Shown: positions 31,711-42,311, counted from the first letter of the stretch. The stretch: DNA of 64,000 nucleotides from Trypanosoma brucei gambiense DAL972 (GCF_000210295.1 NC_026734.1:620001-684000); one strand, 5' to 3'. The notes: a model not told the origin generated them from the sequence alone. A program made the numbers and translations.

Positions 31711-34047
31711 ATGCAAAAAAACCCTCGATTAACGACGCGAAACCTCTTTGACGAGGTATTTGCCACTATTCCTGCAGATGTAGTTCTGAACACCGGGCCC
31801 GCCTCTCTGAGGGAGAAATACGCCCTGATGGAGAGTATTCAGGCTGAAAATGAAGAACAAAATACTGACGGCATTACTTTTACCACTGAGGAAGGGGGCG
31901 ACAACGGCTCTGCGGCAGACGACCCGGGCCCTAACGGTAATTTGACGGAAGAAGGCATTTTAGATTTCAGCGCGGTAATGCGCCATGCAGCCAAAAGGAC
32001 AGAGGAGCAGCAGCATGGGGATCAAGAGCAGGGAGAGGAAGTTCACCGTACGATTGATCTGCAGCTCGACGCTGAGGACGAGGCGGTGCAGGAGGCTATG
32101 AAGTACGCTTCGTTGTTTGACGATGTTGAACAGCCGCAACGTCAGCAGTCCGTTGGGGTTGACGCTGATGGTAATGAAGGTGGGGATGGAATTGTTAATA
32201 ACACTGGAGATGGCGGGCCAGGCGTTGGGGCTTCCAGTAAAGGTACAGCAGGAGGGATGTTTACTTCCTCGCACGGCACAAGACACCATACGATGCAACA
32301 TCAACATCAACATCAACAGACAAGTGGTTCTGCACAAAACGCGCCACGCAGGCAGCTTACGGCGGAAGAGCAGATTGCGTTAATGTGCCCTGGGGACGGG
32401 AGACGTCATACAGGGCGTTGTGTGTTGTTCAGACAGAACAAAAATTTTGGTTTCATTGCGCCGGACATAGGAAACCCAGATGTGTATTTCACACGGGAAA
32501 GCATTGAATTCACTTTCACTCGCCGTGTACTGGAAGCATTTTTTGGCATGCCGGTGAGCGCTAACGCGCAGCATAGAGAAGGAGGAAGAGATGACGGAGT
32601 GGATAGCCGCCAGTCCCATCGTCGCCAGCGCCGGCATGGAAGTGAGACAGTTTCTAACACGAGTGGCACCAACAATTGCTACAACGAGGTTAGTGGAAAT
32701 GAGGCCGTGCTTGACGGGTTTGCCATTGCAGAAAGGAATATTGAAAGTAGTTGCACGGGTGAAGTTATCAGGGAAGAGCAACCGGCTTTGCCTGTGGCTG
32801 AGACTAATGCGGGTGGGGAAGTCTCGCTAGAGCAACCTCCAGATTCCGATACGGTGACCTCAAGAGGGGATAAGAAGGGGAATGGAGTTAAGGCGATGAC
32901 AACAGTTGGGGCTAGTGAAATAGTGCAGACTAAAGAGGTTAAGGAAAAACCCGATGATGGAAGTGCGGGAAGTGGGGATAATGGTGGAACTGTTGCCAAT
33001 GCAGAAGCGAACGATATGATCCAGAGGGCTGCTGCACTCCTTACCCCCGAGGCGGCTCGACTGCTTGCGCTCTTCCTACAAGTTGGTCAACCCGTTTTGT
33101 TGGTGGGGGAACCCTTGACATTTACGGTGCGGTGGAACACTTCCGTTAACCGGACAAACAGACGGTTGCGAGCTGACAACATCGGTGGTCTTCCAATAAA
33201 TCATCACGCATTAGCGATTGAGCAATCTTGGTTTAGTTTCGTCTTTAATCCTGGAGCCGAGCGCGGGCGAGACGGAAGGGGGAATCGGAACCAAGGCGTG
33301 CCAACGGAAGGATCGCCATCAGCCTCAGCGGGGGAAAGTGTGCCCGAAGAAAAAAAAGGTGGTGCTGAAGAGAAGGTATCGGTTACCGGGAAGGAAGGGG
33401 GCCCAGAGACCGGGGATGGGGTGCAGAAGCAAGGGGGAAATGGACTAATGGAAGGAGGGGATAGTGGAGGTGTGACGGTAAAGGAAAATGAGGGGGGAAA
33501 GAAGGAGAAGCGGAGGGAACGGGACAAAGGTGGGACAGGAAGCGAACGACCGGTTTGTTCTGTTCTTCGGCGCTATCGCGGGGTTATTTACGTTTACGAT
33601 GCGGATGAGCACCGGGGTCACATTCGCCCTGAAGTGAACGGCTCCTCAACGGTACAATTTAGCAGTGATGCTTTCCTATGGGCGTCATGGATGGAGGCCG
33701 GCAGGCGTCGCCCCGCGGAAGGGCTCGTGGTGAATTACTCTCTTGGTGGTACAAATAAGGGTGGTAAACACATTGCGACATTAATCACTGCCACTGATGA
33801 CACTGCTCTGAGTGATACAAACTTGGTGTGGGAGACGAAAGTGGCAAATGAGAGAGCACTCAATATCGGCAGGACAGCTAGTGGTAATGGCAGCAGAGTG
33901 GAGAACGGTGATGGGGACCGGCGTAACGGCGGTGCCGGTGGTGCTACGGGCGCTGGTGGAAATCGTGACGAAGGAGCAAAGGGGCGAAAGCGTGGACGTG
34001 ATGAAGAGTTACCATTGCTGGAGGAGGACGACTACGGCATCATGTGA
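31711..34047 (+). CDS. Cold-shock-like domain protein (two domains, first one split)
   Basis: 778 residues from ATG 31711. After an acidic N-terminal region, residues about 233-266 show the first half of a cold-shock domain: GRCVLFRQNKNFGFIAPD, then DVYFTRESI, equivalent to the nucleic-acid-binding GFGFI and DVFVH strands of the family. About 200 residues of acidic, Gly/Glu-rich insert follow. Residues about 463-490 (VGEPLTFTVRWN...RLRADNI) then look like the last two strands of the same fold. A second, more diverged copy lies at about 620-693 (YRGVIYVYDADEHRGHIRP... VVNYSLGG). Charged Gly/Lys/Glu linkers lie between, and a KGRKRGRDE basic patch lies near the end. Cold-shock domains bind single-stranded RNA or DNA; T. 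brucei RBP16 is a known relative by domain only. Target and compartment are unknown. Confidence 0.78.
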   Translation: MQKNPRLTTRNLFDEVFATIPADVVLNTGPASLREKYALMESIQAENEEQNTDGITFTTEEGGDNGSAADDPGPNGNLTEEGILDFSAVMRHAAKRTEEQQHGDQEQGEEVHRTIDLQLDAEDEAVQEAMKYASLFDDVEQPQRQQSVGVDADGNEGGDGIVNNTGDGGPGVGASSKGTAGGMFTSSHGTRHHTMQHQHQHQQTSGSAQNAPRRQLTAEEQIALMCPGDGRRHTGRCVLFRQNKNFGFIAPDIGNPDVYFTRESIEFTFTRRVLEAFFGMPVSANAQHREGGRDDGVDSRQSHRRQRRHGSETVSNTSGTNNCYNEVSGNEAVLDGFAIAERNIESSCTGEVIREEQPALPVAETNAGGEVSLEQPPDSDTVTSRGDKKGNGVKAMTTVGASEIVQTKEVKEKPDDGSAGSGDNGGTVANAEANDMIQRAAALLTPEAARLLALFLQVGQPVLLVGEPLTFTVRWNTSVNRTNRRLRADNIGGLPINHHALAIEQSWFSFVFNPGAERGRDGRGNRNQGVPTEGSPSASAGESVPEEKKGGAEEKVSVTGKEGGPETGDGVQKQGGNGLMEGGDSGGVTVKENEGGKKEKRRERDKGGTGSERPVCSVLRRYRGVIYVYDADEHRGHIRPEVNGSSTVQFSSDAFLWASWMEAGRRRPAEGLVVNYSLGGTNKGGKHIATLITATDDTALSDTNLVWETKVANERALNIGRTASGNGSRVENGDGDRRNGGAGGATGAGGNRDEGAKGRKRGRDEELPLLEEDDYGIM

Positions 34048-34498
34048 GGGATATATTTTAGTGTCAAATCATCGCGGTTGAGAAAAAAAAAGAGAAGGCC
34101 TCAGCGAGCAAGAACACGCATGCCGGAAAAAAAAAGAATTGGTCATTCTTAAAGCCGGGTATACCCATGTGCATGTGTGTGTGGTGTTCTTCACCTCCAA
34201 AATAGTTTGGAGCTGGGGTGTCCATCTCATTTTTGTCGCAATGGTGTATACTTTCGGTTTTCACATCTGTCGCAAATGTTATATTACGTTGCACCACGTA
34301 CTTTCTTCTCACCCTCACTTTTTATGTCTTATGCGCATCAGGTTATAGAAAGAGGACAAATAAAACAAAGCGAACTCTCTTATACTCCTTATTATTTACC
34401 TAACTTGGTTTTTATAGCTCTGTTTGTACCGTACCTTGCCGGAGTGATTGCGGAGGGGAATATTCGCTGTTCGACAAACACCGAAACAGCCACGACGA
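34048..34498. other. Intergenic spacer with candidate splice signal
   Basis: A short spacer. The pyrimidine-rich run ctttcttctcaccctcactt (34301-34320) leads to GCATCAG, AG at 34340-34341, a good acceptor giving a 5'UTR of about 158 bases. No gene seen. Confidence 0.6.
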
Positions 34499-37336
34499 AT
34501 GACGACAACTCAAGGTGAAGTAATCTCCACCACTTTTTTCAGCAGCAAGGCTCTACTGAAATCCCTGCAAGATGTGAGCCGCAGCCTCCACATAAGTGGT
34601 AATCAATTTCTGCCGCCCAACACCGTTTTGCTTTGTGCCGTCGGTTTAGGCTTTTTGGTTGATGGCGTTTATACTGCAGCCGTGTGGTTTCGAAACCGAC
34701 GGGCCCTTAATGTGGCACGTGCCGTCAACCATCATAATGGGCCGGTGAAGTTTGTGGTGACCGATGAGTTAGAGGACCGCGACGAGGAAGCGAAAGCGTG
34801 TTTAGTGCAGCAGTACAGTGACGAGTTATGCAAAGCAATTCTTGGGGCGCCGCGGACGTCACCAGGCTCATGGGCCAGATCTCCCCCTGCAGACGCCGTC
34901 GCCGAGTACGAGACACTTCCTGAGCCGATTCGACTGCTGTGGGAGGACCGTGTGAGGTACACTTTGGACGCGCGTGAGGTCGTGGGTCTTCTGCGCAGGC
35001 GGCTGGAGCCTCACTTGGCCGGGTCGAGGTACGGGCCCAGTGCCGCTCTGATGGCATTATTGTGGCGTTTGCAGCTCCTGCGCACCGTTCACGAGTCTAT
35101 AGTGATCGCCGGAGACGTGGGACGGTGCAATGCCGAGTTGACCGAACTTGGAAAGCACACAGGAGCTCTTTATCGAGAGTTTATTTCTACGTTACACGCA
35201 CCGGTGCGGGTCCCCTTCGACTCTTGCTGGGAGTGTCTGTCCGCCGAAGACGACCGGTTGCGTGGGCAGGCAAGAGCGTTACAGCTGCGCAACCTTTGGA
35301 GTCTCACCAGATATGTGTTTGCAGGGGGGCTCGATAAGTTATGCACTTACGGTATGGTGGGACTGCTCACTGCTTTTGCTGCCCGTAGTGCGAGTGCGAT
35401 TTGTACAATCAGGGTAGACGTGGAGCAGCTTCTTCCTAATCTCTTTGGCACCGCTGCTTCCATCAATACTGGGGGAACCACCGGGGACGGTGCCATCGTC
35501 TCATGGACTGCCATGCACATCGTCGTAGCGCGTCTTCTCGTTTCCGAGTGGATGTTGCACATGTTGCGTCTGGGAATCACACGGGTAACACAGGACTACA
35601 CCCACGCCTCTGCTGCATGGCGCAGGGACACTGTGAAGCACCGACTATACGATGCACTCACGCGGACACCCTTAAGTTACTTCGACAAAACGGAACGTTA
35701 CGCTGTTGAGGAGATTGTGTACTACGTTAATGACCTTGAGGGGGTTGATGTTTTTGTGCATGACTTCTTTACGCGGCTGGCACAGTCTGGCATTTCATTG
35801 TGTGTGGCATTAAGGGTGTTAGACATGCGGAGTGCGGTGACCGTTATGGGAGCGGTTGCTGGAGCAAGCCTTTTAAATGCTAGCCTGAGTTTTCTCAAGA
35901 AGACCTACTGCGCCCTCTCATATTGTAATGGGATTGAGTTTGAGGCGGTTGACAGCCCGTCGGATGCAGAGGAGGAGGAGAATCGGAAAGATACAACAGA
36001 CCACCTGATGTTCTGTGGGATGGACATTATCGAGCACATCCCCGAGCTGCGCCCGTACGGCGCTGACACCAAACTGATGGAATGGTGGAACAACTACACC
36101 GCTCACTACCGACGGCGTTCCTGTGGCCTGCGTCGTGTTTTCCAATTAACCTATAACTCCCGCTACCTTTGGGCGATTGACGCTCTTAAACCGGTCGCAC
36201 GGTGGCTTCTTCCCGCTATTGTCGCTGCGAATGCTGCGGGCACGTGTCAAATACAAGTCTTTCTTCTTGAGGCAATACGGGCCTCGCAGGATGTATTGGA
36301 GCGTGTGGTGGACGTTCAGCGTGTTGTGGACGTAGTGGGATATAATGCATACAAGGCTGGGGTGCTTGAACGTATCCTCGACTCCAAGAATTGGGAGGAT
36401 GGAGACACTGCGGAGAGGATCTGTGAGCATACGGATAAGGGCAATAGCAGTGATACTACTGCACTTACTTGTGGTATGAATGGCGGTACGTATAAGGAAC
36501 ACAAGGAAGGTGGAGAGTTGAGGCTTAAAGGAAACGACGTGGAGGTGCTGGCTGTTCGCGCGAACGGTTTGCAGTTTCGTTATCCAACAGCACCAACTGT
36601 TGATGCCTTTCTGAAGCCCGCTTCGTTTCAATTTGAGTTGAGGAATAGGACGACAGGTCTTGGGCGGCTTGTGTGCATCACGGGAGTTAGTGGCTGCGGC
36701 AAAACAACACTCCTGCGCCTTCTATTGGGGCTTTACGCGCCGGAGAACCCCAACACTCTCCTTCTTGAGTTTCGGTTGCGACGACATCATGTGTCGGAAT
36801 CCAACGGAGGGGGAACGGGTAATAGCGGTAATAAAGAGCAGTGGGCTCCAGTTGAGCTTATACCGCGAGCTCAGCTTCGGTCTACTTTTTTCAGCTACGT
36901 GCCACAGGCCCCAACTATATTTCCTGGCGCGACCATAGCCCAGAATGTCTCACTTCGGAACCGCGTTTCAATTACGGATACGTTGGTCCTTGAGCGGGTG
37001 CGTGTCTGCACGGAGGCTGCGGGTTGCGGTCATTTCATTAAGCGCTTGCCAAATGGTATCATGACGCCACTGTGCGTGAATGTTGGTTGGGCGACGCCCG
37101 ATGCCGTGCGACTGAGTTGTGGTCAGGGGCAGAGACTAATGTTAGCTCGTGCTCTATTCCACTGTTCCAGTGTACTTTTGTTGGATGAACCCACAGCAGG
37201 GTTAGACAGTGAGACGAAGAAAGCAGTCATGTCACAGTGGCGTGAGTTGCTGTCTTCTGGACTCGTGGGTGGTATCATATGCGTGTCGCATGACGCCGAT
37301 GTGTTGCAAATGGCGGATGAGACCGTAACATTGTGA
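34499..37336 (+). CDS. ABC transporter, half-size (one membrane region, one nucleotide-binding domain)
   Basis: 945 residues from ATG 34499; the upstream in-frame TTG at 34448 is not a credible start. Residues 1-560 or so contain a hydrophobic span near residue 45 and several more between about 270 and 590, with the loop LTRTPLSYFDKTERYAVEEIVYYVNDLEG typical of exporter-type (ABCB/ABCD-like) membrane domains. The C-terminal ATPase has Walker A GVSGCGKTT at about 729-737, a Q-loop (SYVPQAP), a signature LSCGQ at about 872-876 in place of the usual LSGGQ, Walker B VLLLDEP at 892-898 and the H-loop His at about 931. All catalytic elements are present, so it should be active as a homo- or heterodimer. 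Membrane and substrate cannot be read from sequence. Long acidic inserts (bases about 35935-36000 and 36370-36530) are unusual. Confidence 0.88.
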   Translation: MTTTQGEVISTTFFSSKALLKSLQDVSRSLHISGNQFLPPNTVLLCAVGLGFLVDGVYTAAVWFRNRRALNVARAVNHHNGPVKFVVTDELEDRDEEAKACLVQQYSDELCKAILGAPRTSPGSWARSPPADAVAEYETLPEPIRLLWEDRVRYTLDAREVVGLLRRRLEPHLAGSRYGPSAALMALLWRLQLLRTVHESIVIAGDVGRCNAELTELGKHTGALYREFISTLHAPVRVPFDSCWECLSAEDDRLRGQARALQLRNLWSLTRYVFAGGLDKLCTYGMVGLLTAFAARSASAICTIRVDVEQLLPNLFGTAASINTGGTTGDGAIVSWTAMHIVVARLLVSEWMLHMLRLGITRVTQDYTHASAAWRRDTVKHRLYDALTRTPLSYFDKTERYAVEEIVYYVNDLEGVDVFVHDFFTRLAQSGISLCVALRVLDMRSAVTVMGAVAGASLLNASLSFLKKTYCALSYCNGIEFEAVDSPSDAEEEENRKDTTDHLMFCGMDIIEHIPELRPYGADTKLMEWWNNYTAHYRRRSCGLRRVFQLTYNSRYLWAIDALKPVARWLLPAIVAANAAGTCQIQVFLLEAIRASQDVLERVVDVQRVVDVVGYNAYKAGVLERILDSKNWEDGDTAERICEHTDKGNSSDTTALTCGMNGGTYKEHKEGGELRLKGNDVEVLAVRANGLQFRYPTAPTVDAFLKPASFQFELRNRTTGLGRLVCITGVSGCGKTTLLRLLLGLYAPENPNTLLLEFRLRRHHVSESNGGGTGNSGNKEQWAPVELIPRAQLRSTFFSYVPQAPTIFPGATIAQNVSLRNRVSITDTLVLERVRVCTEAAGCGHFIKRLPNGIMTPLCVNVGWATPDAVRLSCGQGQRLMLARALFHCSSVLLLDEPTAGLDSETKKAVMSQWRELLSSGLVGGIICVSHDADVLQMADETVTL

Positions 37337-38736
37337 GCGACTCGCTGCTGCTGAAATTGCATTACTCGCAAAACTAATTGATGCCAATGTGTGGCAGTAC
37401 ATATGTGTGGAGGTAGTTGGGGTATGATGGCGGAAATTTAATACATGAAGCTGACAGCGGTATCGACATTCGTGGCGTGCTGTTATTTCCAGTTTTGTCA
37501 TCTCCTTTTGTCTCGTTTTATTTTTATTTTCATGCACATGATCCATTTTCCCTCCGTAGTGTTATGCCCTCTCTTTGCGTGTCATAATGCCATTTGGTGC
37601 ATGCACGAATTGTGCGGGTTGGCGTTAGAAGTGATGGGATCAACGTTGGTGGGTATGGGGGGGGGAGGTAAGGGAGTAACGAAGGATTTTATGTTTCGTC
37701 GCCGTTCACATTAATATTTATCAACAGTTCTACGTGTGGAGCGTGAAGGAAATTTCATTTGGTTCCCTTCAACTTTTTCCAGCTTCCAGTATCTCCGCTT
37801 GTTCGTCGTTTGATTGTTTGTTTTTCCTTTTCATTTTCGTCCCTAAGATTGTTTGTGACATTTTAGTTTGTCTGAATACCGCAGTTAGTGAAGTTTTTTG
37901 TCGTCGTATCGTCGTATTATTATTATTATTATTATTATTAATTTTTTTTTTTTGGTCACCTGTCTGACTTTTTTAAAAAGGAAAAGAAGCAATGGGGGAA
38001 GGAAAGAGGCATAAATCTGTGTACGAGTGTTTTTCTTTTTTCGTGTGCGTGTGTTCCCCTTTTCCGATTTTGTGTTAAACCCTTCGAGCTGTTTGGACGT
38101 GCCAGCCAAACGTTCCGCTCGCTTATTCCATCGGTCTTCGTGATCCCATTTTCCTTTTTTTTTTTTTTGGGGGGGGGGGACCAGTACGCGTGTGCGTTTA
38201 CGCTAAATCACATTGGTTTTCCTTGGGTTTGATCTTCTTTTCCTTCTTCCCTTCTGTCCCATTTTTTTCTTTTTTTCTTTTTTGGTTTATCGTATTGTAC
38301 TTATGTGTTTGTGTGTGCCTACTACAAACGTATGCGTGCGTCTCTCTCTCTCTCTCTCTGTGGGTTGTGTGTTTCCGTGTTCAACATGTACTTCTTTTTC
38401 ACCCCATTATTCGTGCATCTGCGTGTCAATTCTGTATTTTACCTTCCCTTCCTTCACTTTCTTACTTCTTTTCTCTCTCCATCTCCCTGCCCATTTTCAT
38501 GTATTCATGCGCGTGGTATAAAATGTACACATGTGCATATATGCACAAACAATGACAATACGAAAACAAATGATGTAGTGGGACTGGTACCCACATCATC
38601 CTCCCCTCGAACTTTTTCAAAAAACCAGAGGTTGAAACGGTTGTGTGGGTTCAGCGCGCGTGAGTGGGAAGGTAAACTGTAAGTAATTTTTCAAATCGAG
38701 GAGGCGGAAGTGAAGGAGGTGGGGAGGGAAGTGTGC
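37337..38736. other. Intergenic spacer with candidate splice signal
   Basis: AT-rich spacer with a TTA run at about 37917-37940, a G run (38169-38179), CT repeats at 38341-38358, a long pyrimidine-rich region 38435-38500, and AG at 38577-38578 as the likely acceptor of the K+ channel gene. No gene seen. Confidence 0.6.
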
Positions 38737-41700
38737 ATGTACACGCTGTACCCCCGCTTTGATGCTCAACCCTCCGATCCAGCGCTTTTGGGGGAGGCTG
38801 CGGGAAATGAGTTACTGAAGGAAGTGACGGATCTGACGTCGAAGGGACACCGCATGGACGTTGGTGAATATATTCCCTTTAGGCGTTCACTGCGGTTCAA
38901 CACACCTCAAAGCCGCCGCCCGGCCCGGCGCAGACGAGGCCTGCAGGACACGGCACCCGAGTACGAATCTGAGGGAAGCAGTGGCTTCTGTAGTGATGTA
39001 TTGGCTACTTTTGCCAGCCAGTTGCGCTGCCTCTTCCCCTGCTGTGGTCCCAGGAGGGTGGAGGATGAGAAGCTTTGGTTTGGTTTCGCCATGACACGAG
39101 GAGTAAGAAATATATACTTGCGTGTGGTGCGGCAGCACCCAATCGTTTCCATGATTGTCTGGTCCGTCCTCTTCTTGTGCGAGACAACGATGGTGGCCAT
39201 TTATTTGTGGCAAGTGTCAGGTGTTGCAGAGGGCGCCACGTGGAATTCTTTCACTGAGGAGGAATTAGGCTTGTGCTTCTGCATAAGCAGTGCCCTGTCC
39301 ATTTTACTACTATCCCAACTGATCTTTGCGTACTCCTTTACGCCTTTTACCATCGTTGTGGTGCTCGTTACAACTATCTATCAGATTGTCCTCCTTTTTA
39401 TGGCCTTGGTTTTCGGCCTTACTTGGGCGAGTCGGATGTACGTTCCGATGTTTCTGCGGTGTTGGCCCATGCGGCAGTATTTTCTCTTTCTGCTGGACTC
39501 TGTGGCCATGTTGTCATCCAGTAGTGATAGGCTCGATGTTGTTCGTTTGGCAGCACCATCGCTTTCGTTGTTCTTAACTATGGTATTCACAACTGCGTGC
39601 ATCTTTCAAATTCAGCAAATTTTTTCCGGCACGATGATTGGCACAATAGATTCGCTGTACTTTGTCATGGCGACCGTATCAACGACTGGGTTCGGTGACG
39701 TTCTTCCGCAGGGCAACATTGGCCGTATGTTGACGATTGGAATTATCTTTGTCTTTCTTGCGAAGATGCCTTCGTGGATTGTGGTTGTGGTAGGGATGGT
39801 GAAGATGCTGCGTGACTTTCCGAAGTACGGCGGTCCACCGCATCACTTCATCGTGTATGGTCACGTGAGCCAGGAGGACGCTGTGTCCATACTTGACGAG
39901 GTCTTCAAACTATACCCAACGAGATCTGTGTGCTTTTGCAATGCAAGTTTTCCGCGGGATGTTCTATCATTGGGTGGACACCCAAATTATAGGATGCGCA
40001 GTACATTTATGGTAGTGAAGGTACTCAACAAGGCTTCGCTGCATCGCATGCGGGTGAGTGAGGCGGATGCGGTTATCATTTCCCCAACTAGCGATGGGAC
40101 GGCGAAGGCGCGGGACGATGACGTGTTTTTGTCCTCCGTTACGTTCCAGCGGCATGCACCTTTTGTTCAGCAGTACCTGCAACTCCGATTCGGTACCCAC
40201 ATCAAACTGCTGGAGGAGCGCGAAACGATGGTGGATCAGAATATGAGGAGCATTATGGCGAGTGCTCTTATTCTTCCCGGTATTGTTCCATTTTTGGTGA
40301 ACCTTGTTCGTACTGCATCGTCAGGTGGAAGCTCTCCGGCTTCTCTGTGGTCTGAGGAGGGAATGGATAACTGGAAGGACCTGTACGAATACAGTCGGCG
40401 CGCTACATTTCGCACATTTACGGTTCCACCTTATTTTGAGCGGCGGCCTCTGCGGGACGCAGTATACCTGTTGAAGACCTTTAATGTATTAGTTGTTGGC
40501 GTGGAGGAAGGGAGGAATAGGATGATGATACTCGACCTTGATTATAAACTTGCGTTGAGTGACACTATCCTTGTACTACATGAAAGTGGTAGCGACAGTG
40601 TGGACCTGGCGCTAAGAGCGCTTGACCCAACAGAGGGCTCCTGTGGGAGCATGACGGGGTGTGATAGGAGTGAGCAATGGGAGGCGCGGATGGCTTCGCC
40701 CGCGGCTGATGCATCCGCACAAAGCGGCTCCCGTGGGGACGTGCCGGACGCTGAGGTGGAGGAGTTGGGCGCTGTTGGAATCGACAGCGCGAGCCTCATT
40801 TACCCGTTCAACCCAAGCTTTGAGGTGCCTACTGGTAGTAATGAGGAGGTGCCATGTCTCGGTACAGAGTGTGACAATTCGCCTGGAAAGACTTCACCAG
40901 TGGCGATGCAGGGACATAAAGGGAAAGCAAATGTGTCATTGCCGAACAGTGTAGCTCTCCCCAAAGGTACGATCACCAGCGTGTTGGATATGCAGGTCGA
41001 AAGACTGCGGAGGAGGCTGTTGGGAGAGGACTTTGTGGTTAAATGTTTCGGTGATGTTTCACTCTCACGCCTTCCTCTAGGCGGTTCGTTGGCGGTGCTG
41101 ACGCATTTGCTGAACTGGCGCCAGGCGGTTCGCTCAAGGTCTGAGCCTGTGGAATCTTCGGTTGAACGAATAGAGCGGCAGATCAATGACATATTGAGAC
41201 ATGTAAGTAACGAGTACCAGTGCGGGAGGAGCGGGAAAGCCCCTGGGGAAAACTTTCTTTTTATTGACCACGTGTCCTCGTTCAAACAACCATTGCTAGA
41301 GTCCATGTATGACCATTACCTTAATGACCATGCTTCACGGTTTGAACTCGTACAAATGATGCGTTGCATCCGGGGCATTCACTCCCGCTCCCGCGTTACA
41401 CTTCTCAGTTGGCAGAGTCTGAGCGATTCTTTCCTCCGGCAGTGGGACTCTTCATTTGAGTTTCCCCTACGACATATTCGGGGCTCGAGTACAATGGAGT
41501 CTCACTTAAACTATGCCATCAAGGAAAGTGGAGGGGCGGCTAACCTGCGTGGTATTCTCATATACTGCTCACAGCTTAGTCACTGGGACTTTAAGGACGT
41601 CCCGCTTGTTGCTGTGGAGAACAACATACGCGCTATCCTTGATTGCCATGCCACTTCGGAGAAGCAGCAACAGGGGGTGGGCGGTGGGTCGTCTCGCGGT

Positions 41701-42240
41701 GCAGAGGTGGAGCAGCAGGTTATGGTGGAGCTAAAATCCTTTAAGTCCTGCATTTCAGTTACACCTCACCACGCGGACACGGAATGGCGACAGCGTGGTG
41801 AGGTCCATTTCCAGTACTCCCTGGCGTTCATGATGGGTCGTTGCTTCTCTGCCAACATGCTGCAAACAATTTTTATCCACGCTCACCGGAATCGTTGTAT
41901 TATGAAATTCCTTAACAACGTGTTGTGCCTGCATCGGCAGGGAAGTGTGTTTGATACAGGGGGGTGGAACAGCGGCGACAAGTCTGACACCACTCTTTTT
42001 AAGGTATGTGGGAACCAGCTTTTGCATTTTCAAACGTTCGGCGATTTGTTTGTGTTCCTCCTGAAACACCGTTCGTGGGTGGCCATTGGTGTTTTCCGCC
42101 GATTCCCGACGTCTGAGGGGCTTCCGGGCGTTCCCCGCTATTTCATTACGAACCCCCCAATGAAAATGCCGCTAAGGGTTGATGATGTGGTGTACGCCCT
42201 TTCTGGAGTCACGGGAGCACATAACAGAATGGGTTGCTAA
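38737..42240 (+). CDS. TbK1: SLO-like potassium channel subunit with RCK-type C-terminal region
   Basis: 1167 residues from ATG 38737; the GTG 27 bases earlier is not needed. A cytosolic N-terminus is followed by about six hydrophobic spans (residues about 130-365). The pore helix and selectivity filter read ATVSTTGFGDVLP, with TGFGD at 317-321, a K+-selective filter with Phe in place of the common Tyr. Directly after the last span comes HHFIVYGHVSQEDAVSILDE, the start of an RCK-type regulatory domain as in BK (SLO1) channels, and a second RCK-like region lies near FLFIDHVSSFKQPLLESMYDHYL. The region between is long and disordered. T. brucei has two such subunits, TbK1 and TbK2, which form a heteromeric plasma-membrane K+ channel needed by bloodstream forms. 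I assign TbK1 from memory of its chromosome 1 location near the CFB genes; TbK2 is the alternative. Confidence 0.85.
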   Translation: MYTLYPRFDAQPSDPALLGEAAGNELLKEVTDLTSKGHRMDVGEYIPFRRSLRFNTPQSRRPARRRRGLQDTAPEYESEGSSGFCSDVLATFASQLRCLFPCCGPRRVEDEKLWFGFAMTRGVRNIYLRVVRQHPIVSMIVWSVLFLCETTMVAIYLWQVSGVAEGATWNSFTEEELGLCFCISSALSILLLSQLIFAYSFTPFTIVVVLVTTIYQIVLLFMALVFGLTWASRMYVPMFLRCWPMRQYFLFLLDSVAMLSSSSDRLDVVRLAAPSLSLFLTMVFTTACIFQIQQIFSGTMIGTIDSLYFVMATVSTTGFGDVLPQGNIGRMLTIGIIFVFLAKMPSWIVVVVGMVKMLRDFPKYGGPPHHFIVYGHVSQEDAVSILDEVFKLYPTRSVCFCNASFPRDVLSLGGHPNYRMRSTFMVVKVLNKASLHRMRVSEADAVIISPTSDGTAKARDDDVFLSSVTFQRHAPFVQQYLQLRFGTHIKLLEERETMVDQNMRSIMASALILPGIVPFLVNLVRTASSGGSSPASLWSEEGMDNWKDLYEYSRRATFRTFTVPPYFERRPLRDAVYLLKTFNVLVVGVEEGRNRMMILDLDYKLALSDTILVLHESGSDSVDLALRALDPTEGSCGSMTGCDRSEQWEARMASPAADASAQSGSRGDVPDAEVEELGAVGIDSASLIYPFNPSFEVPTGSNEEVPCLGTECDNSPGKTSPVAMQGHKGKANVSLPNSVALPKGTITSVLDMQVERLRRRLLGEDFVVKCFGDVSLSRLPLGGSLAVLTHLLNWRQAVRSRSEPVESSVERIERQINDILRHVSNEYQCGRSGKAPGENFLFIDHVSSFKQPLLESMYDHYLNDHASRFELVQMMRCIRGIHSRSRVTLLSWQSLSDSFLRQWDSSFEFPLRHIRGSSTMESHLNYAIKESGGAANLRGILIYCSQLSHWDFKDVPLVAVENNIRAILDCHATSEKQQQGVGGGSSRGAEVEQQVMVELKSFKSCISVTPHHADTEWRQRGEVHFQYSLAFMMGRCFSANMLQTIFIHAHRNRCIMKFLNNVLCLHRQGSVFDTGGWNSGDKSDTTLFKVCGNQLLHFQTFGDLFVFLLKHRSWVAIGVFRRFPTSEGLPGVPRYFITNPPMKMPLRVDDVVYALSGVTGAHNRMGC

Positions 42241-42311
42241 CGTTTACAAGAAGGGAGTGTTAAATTGTGACTAGGTAACCGTGGGGGTTAAGAGACATGG
42301 TTTGGTGTGCG

